A stretch of 64,000 nucleotides of DNA from contig NZ_CP116009.1 in the NCBI RefSeq assembly GCF_027941915.1, positions 744,001 to 808,000 of the forward strand, given 5' to 3'. The stretch comes from Ramlibacter tataouinensis (GTDB lineage Bacteria > Pseudomonadota > Gammaproteobacteria > Burkholderiales > Burkholderiaceae_C). Position 1 is the first letter of the stretch; each line of letters starts with the position of its first letter. Below, piece by piece: positions 15,582-26,224 of this stretch. A program made the position numbers and the translations under genes. The notes beneath the pieces were generated by a model. The model had not been told where the DNA came from. It saw nothing but the letters and a program-made list of their open reading frames with translations, and ran no database searches.

Positions 15582-16006
15582 AGCGCGACCGCCAGACCGG
15601 AGCCACGACCATCGAGTTCGCGCTCGTGCTCATCCTCTTCCTGATGTTCATGCTCGCCATCGTCGACTTCGGCCGCATGCTGTACACATGGAACGCTGCA
15701 ACTGAGGCCACGCGCGCCGGCGCGCGCTACGCCGTGGTCTGCGACAGCACGGCGAACGCGGCCGCGGTGCTCGCGCGCATGCAGGCGCTCATGCCGCAGA
15801 TCGCCGAAGTCGGCGTCGACTGGACCCCGGCCGGTTGCACGACGTCCAACTGCGTCGGGGTCACGGTGACCATCGAGAACCTGGACTTCAACTGGATCTC
15901 GCCCATCCTGGGCGCATCGGGCATGGTCGTGCCGATGCCCCCCTTCAGGACATTCCTCACCCGCGAGGTCATGCGCATGGACCCGGCGAGCGAGGCGATC
16001 TGCTAG
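15578..16006 (+). CDS. Second TadE/TadF-like pseudopilin
   Basis: A 142-residue pseudopilin paralogous to the preceding gene: QTGATTIEFALVLILFLMFM, then VDFGRMLYTWNAATEATRAGARYAV. The periplasmic part contains four Cys residues (VVCDS, GCTTSNC, EAIC), consistent with two disulfides. Two TadE-type proteins per locus is the usual arrangement (TadE and TadF). Translation starts within the stop of the upstream gene. Confidence 0.9.
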   Translation: MKRDRQTGATTIEFALVLILFLMFMLAIVDFGRMLYTWNAATEATRAGARYAVVCDSTANAAAVLARMQALMPQIAEVGVDWTPAGCTTSNCVGVTVTIENLDFNWISPILGASGMVVPMPPFRTFLTREVMRMDPASEAIC

Positions 16007-16032
16007 TCCCGCAAATCACAGACGGAGGTTGC

Positions 16033-17184
16033 ATGAAGATCGCGGTGATATCGCCCAACGCCGACCACCTGGCCGGCCTCTGCAGCGCCCTGACGGCGCA
16101 GGGGCACGTGGCGGTGGCGTTCGAAGGCGGCAAGAGCCGGCTGCGCGAGGTGGTCGAGCGCGAGTCTCCCCAGCTGGTCCTGGTCGAAGGCATCTGTTGC
16201 GATCCGGCCGAGCTGTCGCACGTCGAGCAGTCGATGTCCCGGCAGCCCGGGCTGGAAGTCATCCTGCTGTGCGCCACGACCAGCCCCGAGTTCCTGATCG
16301 AGTCCATGCGCGCCGGGGTGCGCGAGGTGCTGCCCTCGCCGGTGCCGCCGGCCGAGCTGAAGGCCGCGCTGGAACGGGTCGAGGCCAGGCGCTCGGGCGC
16401 CGCGGCGCGCCGCCTCGGACAGGTGCTGGCCTTCATGTCCTGCAAGGGGGGCAGCGGAGCGACCTTCCTGGCCACGCAGCTGGGATGCCAGCTCGCGGCA
16501 AGCCGCTCCGTGCTGCTGATCGACTTGAACCTGCAGTTCGGCGATGCGCTGTCCTTCCTGCACGACGGACGCCCCGCGGCGACCCTGTCCGACCTGTCTC
16601 GCGATATCGGCCGGCTGGACGCGACCCTGCTGGCGGCTTCGACGGTCAAGGTGGCACCCAACTTCAGCGTCCTGGCCGCGCCCGAAAACCTGGGCCTTGC
16701 GGCCGAGGTGCGGCCGGAGCACGTCGACGCGGTGGTGGCCCTGGCGGCGGCCAACTACGAGTTCGTGGTCCTCGACATCGGACGCACGCTCGACACGCTG
16801 ACCATCCGCGCACTCGACCGCGCCACACGCATCTACCTGGTCATGCAGTCGGCGTTGCCGGACCTGCGCAATGCCACGCGGCTGCTGGAAGCCTTCCGCA
16901 CGCTGGGTTATGCCGGCGACCGCACCGAGGTGATCCTGAACCGTTACGACAAGTCGGCCGAGGTGGCCCTGGAACAGGTGCAGCGCGCCATCAGCCCCGC
17001 GCGGCTGCAGACCGTGCCCAACTCCTGGCGCGAGGTGAGCAGTTCCATCAACCACGGCACGCCGCTGGCGGCCATGGGGCGCTCCGGGCCGGTGGTGCGC
17101 CGGCTGACCGAACTCGCCTCGGCCCTCAGCCCGCGCCCCGACGCCGGCAGGGGCCTGTTCGACCGCCTGCTGAGGAGGGCTTGA
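16033..17184 (+). CDS. tadZ: Pilus localisation ATPase TadZ/CpaE
   Basis: A 383-residue MinD/ParA-like protein that places the Tad machine at the cell pole. The N-terminal domain (1-115) is an atypical receiver with no phosphoacceptor Asp (LVLVEGI at the expected place), as is usual for TadZ. The ATPase domain begins with a deviant P-loop, SCKGGSGAT (136-144), followed by LLIDLNLQFGD and FVVLDIGRTLD. GGAGG precedes the ATG at 16033 by 4 bases. It is directly followed by tadA. Confidence 0.93.
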   Translation: MKIAVISPNADHLAGLCSALTAQGHVAVAFEGGKSRLREVVERESPQLVLVEGICCDPAELSHVEQSMSRQPGLEVILLCATTSPEFLIESMRAGVREVLPSPVPPAELKAALERVEARRSGAAARRLGQVLAFMSCKGGSGATFLATQLGCQLAASRSVLLIDLNLQFGDALSFLHDGRPAATLSDLSRDIGRLDATLLAASTVKVAPNFSVLAAPENLGLAAEVRPEHVDAVVALAAANYEFVVLDIGRTLDTLTIRALDRATRIYLVMQSALPDLRNATRLLEAFRTLGYAGDRTEVILNRYDKSAEVALEQVQRAISPARLQTVPNSWREVSSSINHGTPLAAMGRSGPVVRRLTELASALSPRPDAGRGLFDRLLRRA

Positions 17185-17187
17185 CGC

Positions 17188-18582
<1,395 letters not shown>

Positions 18583-18591
18583 GAGGTGTTC

Positions 18592-19584
18592 GTGTTCGAC
18601 TTCATCGAAGACAACTCGTTCCTGGCGCTGTCGGTGCTGGTGTTCATCGCCGTCGTGCTGCTGCTGGAGGGCCTGTGGACTCTGTGGCAGGCGCACCGCG
18701 GCGAGCAGGCGCGCCGGCTGCGCCAGCGACTGCAGCAGCTCGGCGGCCGCGCGGCGCTGGAGGCGCGATCGCGGCTGGTCAAGCAGGGCACGGTCAGTCG
18801 CATCCCGTTCCTTGAACGGCACTTGCGCAGCCTGCGCCTGACCGAGAGCATCGAACAGCACATCCAGCAGTCCGGCTTGCCGTGGACGGTTTCAGGCCTG
18901 CTGTCGTCCTCAGCCCTGGCCGCCGCGGCGAGCTGGTTCGTGCTGGGGGTGTGGCTCTACCAGCCCCTGCTGCTGACGCTGATCGGCACGGCGCTGGCGG
19001 GCGCCGCCCCCTGGGCCTGGCTGAACTGGCGCCGCTCGCGCCGGCTGGGCCGCCTGCAGCAGCAGCTGCCGGATGCGCTGGACCTGATGACCCGGGCGCT
19101 GCGCGCGGGCCATGCTTTTACCGCCAGCCTCAAGATGGCCGGCGATGAACTGCCCGACCCGATCGCCGGTGAGTTCCGCGCCGTGCATGAGGAGATCACC
19201 TTCGGTGTTTCCTTGCAGCAGGCGCTGACGCACCTGTCCGAGCGCGTTCCCGGCACCGACGTGCGCTTCTTCGTGGTCGCGGTCCTGATCCAGCGGGACT
19301 CGGGGGGCAACCTGACCGAGATCCTGTCCAACCTGAGCCGCCTGATCCGTGAACGGGCCCGCCTGATGGCCAAGGTCCGCGTGCTTTCGTCCGAGGGCCG
19401 GCTGTCGGCGTGGATCCTCACCTTGCTGCCGTTCGCATTGGGTGGCGCGCTGTACCTCGCCAACCCCAAGTTCATGGGTCCGATGGTCACCGACCCGATC
19501 GGCCAAACCATGCTGCAGTACCTGCTGGTCATGATGGCTTTCGGCGTGCTGGCGATCCGCAAGATCGTCCGCATCCGCGTCTAG
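18592..19584 (+). CDS. tadB: Tad inner-membrane platform protein TadB
   Basis: A 330-residue membrane protein with an N-terminal helix, a cytoplasmic basic linker, two central helices (WFVLGVWLYQPLLL region) and a T2SSF domain (LPDALDLMTRALRAGHAFTAS ... RDSGGNLTEILSNLSRLIRER). With TadC it forms the platform on which TadA acts. TAGGAGG overlaps the tadA stop. The GTG at 18592 is spaced correctly from it, while an upstream GTG at 18586 would fall on the ribosome-binding site. Confidence 0.93.
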   Translation: MFDFIEDNSFLALSVLVFIAVVLLLEGLWTLWQAHRGEQARRLRQRLQQLGGRAALEARSRLVKQGTVSRIPFLERHLRSLRLTESIEQHIQQSGLPWTVSGLLSSSALAAAASWFVLGVWLYQPLLLTLIGTALAGAAPWAWLNWRRSRRLGRLQQQLPDALDLMTRALRAGHAFTASLKMAGDELPDPIAGEFRAVHEEITFGVSLQQALTHLSERVPGTDVRFFVVAVLIQRDSGGNLTEILSNLSRLIRERARLMAKVRVLSSEGRLSAWILTLLPFALGGALYLANPKFMGPMVTDPIGQTMLQYLLVMMAFGVLAIRKIVRIRV

Positions 19585-19593
19585 GAGAGTTCC

Positions 19594-20505
19594 ATGGTCC
19601 TGCTGTTTTCCGGGCTCATCTTCGTGGCCACCGTCCTGGCCGCTGCCGCCCTGTTCTATTGGCTGACCCCGACGCGGGCCGAGCAGCGGCTGCAGGCGAT
19701 CAACGTCCTGCCCGCCTCCCCGGGCTGGACCGCCCTGGCCGTCAGGGTCGCGGGCCCCCTTGCCAAGCTGTCCTTGCCAGAGGGCGATTGGGAGCGCTCC
19801 CCATTGCGGGTCCGGTTTCTCAACGCGGGCATCCGGCACCCCGACGCGCGGCTGACGTACTTCGCCGCCAAGACGCTGCTGCCGCTGCTGCTGGCCGGAG
19901 CCACGTTCGCCGCACTCCGGGCGGCCAGCCAGTCCTACGGCGTGACCCTGCTGTTCTACGTCATGGTGGCGGCGCTGATCGGGTGCTACCTGCCCAACCT
20001 GGTGGTCGAATGGGTTGCCCGCGTGCGCCGCCGCGAGGTCTTCGAGAGCTTCCCGGATGCCACCGACCTGATGCTGGTGTGCGTGGAGGCCGGTCTCGGC
20101 CTCGACGCGGCCCTCACCAAGGTCGCGGACGAAATCCGCCGCAAGAGCCTGGCGCTCGCCGAGGAGCTGCACCTGACCAACCTGGAGATGCGCGCCGGGG
20201 CCAGCCGCGAGCAGGCCCTGCGCAACCTGGCGCTGCGCTCGGGCGTGGAGGAGATCGGGACCTTCGCCACCATGCTCACCCAGGCCGACAAGTTCGGCAC
20301 CAGCATCGCCGATTCCCTGCGCGTGTTCTCGGACGAACTGCGTCACAAGCGCCAGGTGCGGGCCGAGGAGCGCGCAGCGAAGGTGCCGGTGAAGCTGCTG
20401 TTCCCGCTCGTGCTCTTCATCTTTCCGTCGATCATGATGGTGGTGCTCGGGCCGGCCATCATCCAGGTGGTCCGGACACTCGCGCCGATGCTGAGTGGGA
20501 GATAA
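19594..20505 (+). CDS. tadC: Tad inner-membrane platform protein TadC
   Basis: A 303-residue T2SSF-domain membrane protein, partner of TadB. Its core shows FPDATDLMLVCVEAGLGLDAAL and FATMLTQADKFGTSIADSLRVFSDELRHKR, with a C-terminal pair of helices (LVLFIFPSIMMVVLGPAIIQV). AGGAG precedes the ATG. It is the last gene of the Tad locus; no tadD-type TPR gene follows in this window. Confidence 0.94.
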   Translation: MVLLFSGLIFVATVLAAAALFYWLTPTRAEQRLQAINVLPASPGWTALAVRVAGPLAKLSLPEGDWERSPLRVRFLNAGIRHPDARLTYFAAKTLLPLLLAGATFAALRAASQSYGVTLLFYVMVAALIGCYLPNLVVEWVARVRRREVFESFPDATDLMLVCVEAGLGLDAALTKVADEIRRKSLALAEELHLTNLEMRAGASREQALRNLALRSGVEEIGTFATMLTQADKFGTSIADSLRVFSDELRHKRQVRAEERAAKVPVKLLFPLVLFIFPSIMMVVLGPAIIQVVRTLAPMLSGR

Positions 20506-20542
20506 CGGTCCGGAGAGCGAGTGAACGAAAGGGGCGATTCGA

Positions 20543-20569
20543 GCGGCTGGATCTCTGTGCCCCAGCCGC
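20543..20569. terminator. Hairpin between convergent genes
   Basis: GCGGCTGG (20543-20550) and CCAGCCGC (20562-20569) form a perfect 8-bp stem with an 11-nt loop between the end of tadC and the end of the convergent gene. No U-run follows on either strand, so efficiency as an intrinsic terminator is doubtful. Confidence 0.4.
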
Positions 20570-20571
20570 CC

Positions 20572-21138
20572 TCACTCGAAGTGCACCCACTCCTCCTCCC
20601 GCAACCCCGAGAGGAACTCGAACGCCGCCTGCAGCGCTCCCTGCCGTTCGGCCCATTCGATCTGGTCGCGCAAGCGCAAGCGCTTCTGCATGGCCGAGGC
20701 GGCGGCCCAGGCGGGCCCGTCGAGCGGTGCGGGCGCGGCCCTTTGCTGGCCGTCGGCCAGGCGCGGCGGCAGCAGCCGGTGCAGGGCAGCCCAGGGGCCG
20801 GGCAGCGGGCAGGCGCGGTTGTTGCGGCGCGCCAGCAGCATCACCCGTTCGAGGTTGACGGGCGGGGATGGCGCCCGGGCCTGCCCGTCGGGCGCCGGCA
20901 CCGGGGCCTGCATCGGCTGGGTGGGCGCGAACGCGCCGGCAGGCGAGGGAGCGGGTTCGGCAGCAGTGCGGCCCGGCGACACCGGCTGGCCATGCATCCG
21001 CTGCAGTTCCTGGAACATCTGCCAGGCCGAATCGCTGGATTCCTCCAGGGCCGCCGGCGCCGTGGCCCGGGTGCCGGCCACGAAGGGAGCCGGTGCAGGC
21101 GGGCGCGGCGGACGGGCGGCAGGCATGGCGGTGGCCAT
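20572..21138 (-). CDS. Hypothetical protein, Pro/Ala-rich with conserved C-terminus
   Basis: A 188-residue soluble protein that I do not recognise. The first 100 residues are Pro/Ala-rich and disordered apart from SAWQMFQELQRMHG. The last 90 are ordered in appearance and carry RRNNRACPLPGPWAALHRLLPPR, AAASAMQKRLRLRDQIEWAE and FLSGLREEEWVHFE. The good codon bias and the contrast between the two halves suggest a real gene. It lies upstream of polA on the same strand with a 50-base gap, in convergence with tadC. Confidence 0.72.
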   Translation of the reverse strand: MATAMPAARPPRPPAPAPFVAGTRATAPAALEESSDSAWQMFQELQRMHGQPVSPGRTAAEPAPSPAGAFAPTQPMQAPVPAPDGQARAPSPPVNLERVMLLARRNNRACPLPGPWAALHRLLPPRLADGQQRAAPAPLDGPAWAAASAMQKRLRLRDQIEWAERQGALQAAFEFLSGLREEEWVHFE

Positions 21139-21188
21139 TATGGAGCGCGGCGGCCGGGCCTGCCTATTCCCTGCAAGGGGTCATCCCG

Positions 21189-23999
21189 TCAGTGCGCCTG
21201 CTCCCAGTTCGGCCCCATGCCGATCTCCGCCACCAGCGGCACCCGCAGTTCGGCCACGCCCGCCATCAAGTGCGGGATCTCGGCGCGCACCCAGTCGACT
21301 TCATCCTCCGGCACCTCGAACACCAGCTCATCGTGCACCTGCAGGATCATCTTCGTGCGCTTGCCGGCGCGATCGAGCACCTGCTGCACCTTCACCATCG
21401 ACATCTTGATCAGGTCGGCCGCCGTGCCCTGCATCGGCGCGTTGATGGCAGCGCGCTCGGCGCCGGCGCGGCGCGGGCCGTTGGGCGAGTTGATCTCGGG
21501 CAGGTACAGGCGCCGGCCGAACACGGTCTCGACGTAGCCCCGGCTCTTGGCCGACAGCCGGGTCTCGTCCATGTACTGCTTGACGCCCGGGTAGCGCTGG
21601 AAGTAGCGGTCGATGTAGGCGGCGGCCGCCTTGGTCTCGATGCCCAGGTTGCGCGCCAGCCCGAAGCTGCTCATGCCGTAGATCAGGCCGAAGTTGATCA
21701 CCTTGGCGTAGCGCCGCTGCTCGCCCGACACCTCGTCGGGCGCCAGGCCGAACACCTCCGCCGCGGTGGCCCGGTGCACGTCCATGTTCTCGCGGAAGGC
21801 GCGCAGCAGCGCCGGGTCCTCGCTGATGTGGGCCATGATGCGCAGCTCGATCTGGCTGTAGTCGGCGCTGGCGATGACGTGGCCCGGCGCGGCGATGAAA
21901 GCCTCGCGGATGCGCCGGCCCTCGGTGGTGCGGATCGGGATGTTCTGCAGGTTGGGGTCGTTGCTGGACAGCCGCCCGGTCACCGCCACCGCCTGCGCGT
22001 AGTGCGTGTGCACGCGCCCCGTGCGCGGGTGCACCATCAGCGGCAGCTTGTCGACGTAGGTGCCCTTGAGCTTGGACAGGCCCCGGTGCTCCAGGATCTT
22101 GGCCGGCAGCGGGTAGTCCTCGGCCAGCTTCTCCAGCACCTCCTCGTCGGTGCTGGGCGCGCCGCTGGCGGTCTTCTTGAGCACCGGCAGGCCCTGCTTG
22201 TTGAACAGGATCTCGCAGATCTGCTTGGGGCTGCCCAGGTTGAAGGGCTGGCCGGCCAGGTCGTGCGCCTCCTGTTCCAGCTTCAGGATGCGCTGGCCCA
22301 GCTCATGACCCTGGCGCGCGAGCTCCTGGCTGTCGATCAGCACACCGTTGCGCTCGATGCGGAACAGCACCTCGCTGCTGTCCATCTCCAGTTCGTAGAT
22401 GAACTTCAGCTTCGGCTCGCGCTCCAGCCGGGGCCACAGCGCCAGGTGCACGTCCAGGGTCTGGTCCGAGTCCTCGCAGGAGTACTCCGCGGCCTTCTCG
22501 ATGGCCACCTGCTGGAACGGGATCTGGTGCTTGCCGTTGCCGGCGATGGTCTCGTAGTCGATGCCGCTGCGGCCCAGGTGGCGCTCGGCCAGGCTGGCCA
22601 GCCCGTGCGGCTTGTGCACCTCCAGCACGTAGCTCTGCAGCATGGTGTCGTGGCGCCAGCCGCGCACCTCGACGCCATGGTTGGCGAACACGTGGCGGTC
22701 GTACTTGACGTGCTGGCCGAGCTTGGCCCGGTCCGGGTTCTCCAGCCAGGGCTTCAGGCGCGCCAGCACTTCGTCGCGCGGCAGCTGGTCGGGCGCGCCG
22801 GCGTAGCTGTGCGCCAGCGGGATGTAGGCCGCGATGCCCGGCGCAGTGGAGAACGACAAGCCGATGATCTCGGCCTTCATCTCGTCGAGCGAATTGGTCT
22901 CGGTGTCCACCGCCACCAGCTGCGCCGCTTCCAGTTGCGGCAGCAGCGCGTCGAACTGCGCCCACGTGAGCACGGTCTCGTACTGCAGGTTGGTCGCCCG
23001 CGACAGGCCCGAGAGGTCCGGCTCCTGGAACAGCGGGCCGGGCGGCGGCGCTTCGGCCCGGCCCTTGTGTTCCTTGATCTGCTCGGGCGGCACGTCGTGG
23101 CTCTCGAGCTGCTTGACCAGCCCCTTGAAGCCGTACTGCTCGTAGAAGGCCTTGAGCCGGGCGGTGTCCTGGCCGCCGATGACGATCTCCTCCAGCGAGG
23201 GAATGCCGGGGATGTGTTCGGCCAGGTCGCAGTCCTTCTTGATCGTCAGCAGCTCGCGGCCCTTGGGCAGCCAGTCCAGCGCCTTGCGCAGGTTCTCGCC
23301 CACCGCGCCCTTGACTTCGCCGGCCCGCGCGATCAGCTGTTCGAGCGAACCGTACTCCTGCAGCAGCTTGACGGCCGTCTTGGGCCCGACCTTCTCGACG
23401 CCGGGCACGTTGTCCACCGTGTCGCCCACCAGCGCCTGGTAATCCACCATCAGCCGCGGCGGCACGCCGAACTCCGCCTCGACGCCCGCCAGATCGCGCA
23501 CCCTGTCGTTCATGGTGTCGATCACCGTGACGTGCTCGTCCACCAGCTGGCTCAGGTCCTTGTCGCCGGACGAGATCACGGTGCGGATGCCGCGCTCGCT
23601 GGCCAGGCAGGCCAGCGTGCCGATCACGTCGTCGGCTTCCACGCCCGGCACGTGCAGCACCTTCCAGCCGAGCAGGCGCACCACCTCGTGGATGGGCGGA
23701 ATCTGGGCTCGCAGGTCGTCCGGCATCGGCGACCGGTTGGCCTTGTAGTCGGGGTACAGGTCGTCGCGGAAGGTCTTGCCGGGCGCGTCGAAGATGCAGG
23801 CGGCGTAGTCGGCGCGCACGTCCTTGCGCAGCTTCTGCAGCATGTTGATCATGCCGCGGATGGCGCCGGTCGCCGGGCTGCCGGGGTCGCCCGGCACCGC
23901 CCGCAGGTCGGGCATGGCGTGGTAGGCGCGGTACAGGTAGCTGGAGCCGTCCACCAGCAGCAGGGTTTTTCGGGGGGTGTCGGCGGCGGCGTCGGTCAT
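21189..23999 (-). CDS. polA: DNA polymerase I
   Basis: A 936-residue DNA polymerase I for gap filling and Okazaki fragment maturation. The 5'-3' exonuclease (about 1-290) shows LLLVDGSSYLYRAYHA and SSGDKDLSQLVD. The 3'-5' proofreading domain (about 330-520) retains the metal-binding DxE in VAVDTETNSL. The polymerase domain (about 530-936) shows ADYSQIELRIMAHIS, the O-helix RRYAKVINFGLIYG and the catalytic LQVHDELVFEVPEDE. All three activities therefore look intact. The ATG at 23999 gives the standard N-terminus. It is divergent from the DUF2782 gene. Confidence 0.97.
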   Translation of the reverse strand: MTDAAADTPRKTLLLVDGSSYLYRAYHAMPDLRAVPGDPGSPATGAIRGMINMLQKLRKDVRADYAACIFDAPGKTFRDDLYPDYKANRSPMPDDLRAQIPPIHEVVRLLGWKVLHVPGVEADDVIGTLACLASERGIRTVISSGDKDLSQLVDEHVTVIDTMNDRVRDLAGVEAEFGVPPRLMVDYQALVGDTVDNVPGVEKVGPKTAVKLLQEYGSLEQLIARAGEVKGAVGENLRKALDWLPKGRELLTIKKDCDLAEHIPGIPSLEEIVIGGQDTARLKAFYEQYGFKGLVKQLESHDVPPEQIKEHKGRAEAPPPGPLFQEPDLSGLSRATNLQYETVLTWAQFDALLPQLEAAQLVAVDTETNSLDEMKAEIIGLSFSTAPGIAAYIPLAHSYAGAPDQLPRDEVLARLKPWLENPDRAKLGQHVKYDRHVFANHGVEVRGWRHDTMLQSYVLEVHKPHGLASLAERHLGRSGIDYETIAGNGKHQIPFQQVAIEKAAEYSCEDSDQTLDVHLALWPRLEREPKLKFIYELEMDSSEVLFRIERNGVLIDSQELARQGHELGQRILKLEQEAHDLAGQPFNLGSPKQICEILFNKQGLPVLKKTASGAPSTDEEVLEKLAEDYPLPAKILEHRGLSKLKGTYVDKLPLMVHPRTGRVHTHYAQAVAVTGRLSSNDPNLQNIPIRTTEGRRIREAFIAAPGHVIASADYSQIELRIMAHISEDPALLRAFRENMDVHRATAAEVFGLAPDEVSGEQRRYAKVINFGLIYGMSSFGLARNLGIETKAAAAYIDRYFQRYPGVKQYMDETRLSAKSRGYVETVFGRRLYLPEINSPNGPRRAGAERAAINAPMQGTAADLIKMSMVKVQQVLDRAGKRTKMILQVHDELVFEVPEDEVDWVRAEIPHLMAGVAELRVPLVAEIGMGPNWEQAH

Positions 24000-24105
24000 C
24001 CGGCGATTGTGCCGAAGCGCAGGCCACGCGCCGCCCGGTCGCTCGAGGCGCGTTGCGCTGCAATTCCCGCCTCCGGGGACTGGCAGGCCGCCTACAATCC
24101 GCCCC

Positions 24106-24432
24106 ATGTCCCGCCTCGTCGCCCTTCCGCTGCTGCTGCTGTCGTTCGCGGCCTTCGCGCAGGCCCCGGCCGTGCCGCCGCCGCAGCAGGACCCGCCGTT
24201 GGAAGGCCGGCGCAACCAGCGCGTCGAGCACCTGACGGTCGAGGACGGCGGCAGCCGCATCGACGAGGTGCGCTACGCCGGCCAGACCCAGAGCATCACG
24301 GTCCAGCCCAAGGTCGGCGAAGTGCCGGCCTACGAGGTGATGCCGGCGACGCCCTCGCGCAACCGCATCGCCGACGAGCGCCAGGGCACGTATGGCGGCG
24401 GCCAGCGCTTCTGGAACGTGTTCCGCTTCTGA
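24106..24432 (+). CDS. DUF2782 family small exported protein
   Basis: A 108-residue protein with a signal peptide (LPLLLLSFAAFAQA) and a short mature domain with RVEHLTVEDGGSRIDEVRYAG and YEVMPATPSRNR. In Betaproteobacteria such proteins are commonly found between polA and homoserine kinase genes, as here. Function is unknown. The stop is 12 bases before thrB, so co-transcription is likely. Confidence 0.85.
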   Translation: MSRLVALPLLLLSFAAFAQAPAVPPPQQDPPLEGRRNQRVEHLTVEDGGSRIDEVRYAGQTQSITVQPKVGEVPAYEVMPATPSRNRIADERQGTYGGGQRFWNVFRF

Positions 24433-24444
24433 TCCCCGCTTGCG

Positions 24445-25407
24445 ATGGCAGTCTTCACCGAGGTCCCGGAGGATGAAGCGCGCAAGCTCGCGCAGCGGCT
24501 GGGTTTGGGCGAGGTCGTCGGCCTGCGCGGCATCCAGGGCGGCATCGAGAACACCAACTATTTCCTCTCCACCGAGCAGGACGGGCGCCGCAGCGAGTGG
24601 GTCCTGACCCTGTTCGAGCGCCTGGGCTTCGAGCAGTTGCCGTTCTACCTGCACCTGATGAAGCACCTGGCACAGCGCGGCATCCCGGTGCCCGACCCGC
24701 AGGCCGACGCCAGCGGCGACATCCTGCACGCGCTGTGCGGCAAGCCGGCGGCAGTGGTCGACCGCCTGCCCGGCCACAGCGAGCTGGCACCGATCGCTGC
24801 CCACTGTGCGGCCGTCGGCGAGATGCTGGCCCGCCTGCACCTGGCGGCGCGCGATTTCGACCGCACCCAGCCCAACCTGCGCGGGCTGGACTGGTGGAAC
24901 GAGACGGTGCCGGTGGTGCTGCCCTTCCTGGAGCCGGCGCAGGCCACGCTGCTGCGCAGCGAACTGGCCTTCCAGAACCACGTGGCCGCCTCGCCCGCCT
25001 ACGCGGCACTGCCGCGCGGGCCGATCCACGCCGACCTGTTCCGCGACAACGTGCTGTTCGAGGGCGGCACGCTGACCGGCTTCTTCGACTTCTATTTCGC
25101 CGGCGTGGACAGCTGGCTGTTCGACATCGCGGTGTGCCTGAACGACTGGTGCGTCGCCCTGCCGGACGGCACGCACGACCCGCTGCGCGCCGACGCGTTC
25201 CTGCAGGCCTACCAGCGGGTGCGCCCGCTGGCCGCCGCCGAGCGCCGCCTGCTGCCCGCCATGCTGCGCGCCGGCGCCCTGCGTTTCTGGATCTCGCGCC
25301 TGTGGGACTACCACCTGCCGCGCGAAGCCGCCCTGCTCAAGCCGCACGACCCCGGCCACTTCGAGCGCGTGCTGCGCGAGCGCGTCGCCCGGCCGGTGCA
25401 GGCCTGA
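24445..25407 (+). CDS. thrB: Homoserine kinase, APH-fold type
   Basis: A 320-residue kinase of the aminoglycoside-phosphotransferase fold that acts as homoserine kinase (threonine biosynthesis) in many Beta- and Gammaproteobacteria. It starts [12 protein letters not shown] and carries [12 protein letters not shown] near the ATP site. The catalytic loop is [14 protein letters not shown] (HxD...N, about residue 194), with the metal site at GFFDFYFAG. The length is typical. It is unrelated to the GHMP-type ThrB of E. coli. Confidence 0.94.
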   Translation: MAVFTEVPEDEARKLAQRLGLGEVVGLRGIQGGIENTNYFLSTEQDGRRSEWVLTLFERLGFEQLPFYLHLMKHLAQRGIPVPDPQADASGDILHALCGKPAAVVDRLPGHSELAPIAAHCAAVGEMLARLHLAARDFDRTQPNLRGLDWWNETVPVVLPFLEPAQATLLRSELAFQNHVAASPAYAALPRGPIHADLFRDNVLFEGGTLTGFFDFYFAGVDSWLFDIAVCLNDWCVALPDGTHDPLRADAFLQAYQRVRPLAAAERRLLPAMLRAGALRFWISRLWDYHLPREAALLKPHDPGHFERVLRERVARPVQA

Positions 25408-25441
25408 GGCCCGCCGACCGCGCGAGGGCGAGAATCAGGGC

Positions 25442-26224
25442 ATGAAACTCAACGTCGTCCCGGCCCGCACCGGCCTTCTCTGGGTCCGGCTCGGCATCCG
25501 CACCTTCCTGCGGCAGCCGCTCGCCCTGGCCGGGTTGTTCTTCATGTACATGGCGGTGGTGCTGGTGGTCACGCAGATCCCGTTCGTGGGCATGTTGATC
25601 GGCGGCATCCTGGTGCCGGCCGCCACGCTGGGCCTGATGGCGGCCACGGCCGAAGCGTCCAGCGGACGCTTCCCGATGCCCACGGTGCTGGTCAGCGCCT
25701 TCCGCGCCGGCCGCGAGCGCCTGCGCTCCATGCTGGTGCTGGGCGTGATCTACACCGTGGCCTCGATCATCGCCACCACCCTGGCCTCGCTGCTTGCCGG
25801 CGGCGCCCCCGCGCCCGCGCCCGCCGCCGGGCCCGAGCAGCCGCAGGTCGACACCGGCATGCTGGTCACCCTGCTGCTGCACACGCCGCTGTTCCTGATG
25901 TTCTGGCATGCGCCGGCGCTGGTGCACTGGCACGGCATCACGCCGGCCAAGAGCCTGTTCTTCAGCGTGGTCGCCTGCTGGCGCAACCTGGGCGCGCTGC
26001 TGGTCTACGGGCTGGCCTGGATGGGCGTGTTCCTGCTGGTGGGCACGGTGCTCGGGCTGATCGGCGCGCTGGCCGGCGGCGCCAACCTGGCGCGCGCGGT
26101 GATGGTGCCCACCGCCCTGCTGATGGCGGCCATGTTCACCAGCTCGATCTGGTTCACCTTCCGCGACAGCTTCACGGCCGACGACCCGGCCGCCCCGCCC
26201 GGGCTCGACGGCCGGGCCGGTTAG
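25442..26224 (+). CDS. BPSS1780 family membrane protein
   Basis: A 260-residue inner-membrane protein with five or six hydrophobic helices and the start LNVVPARTGLLWVRLGIRTF typical of this Burkholderiales-enriched family. A Pro/Ala insert (GAPAPAPAAGPEQP) lies between helices in the middle. Function is unknown. It follows thrB on the same strand. Its stop TAG (26222-26224) interleaves with the stop of the convergent ankyrin gene. Confidence 0.88.
   Translation: MKLNVVPARTGLLWVRLGIRTFLRQPLALAGLFFMYMAVVLVVTQIPFVGMLIGGILVPAATLGLMAATAEASSGRFPMPTVLVSAFRAGRERLRSMLVLGVIYTVASIIATTLASLLAGGAPAPAPAAGPEQPQVDTGMLVTLLLHTPLFLMFWHAPALVHWHGITPAKSLFFSVVACWRNLGALLVYGLAWMGVFLLVGTVLGLIGALAGGANLARAVMVPTALLMAAMFTSSIWFTFRDSFTADDPAAPPGLDGRAG

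Noticed and set aside
20868..24476. A 1202-codon plus-strand ORF opposite polA
   Set aside because: Antisense of a fully conserved polA; the His/Leu/Ala-rich translation is a codon-bias artefact.
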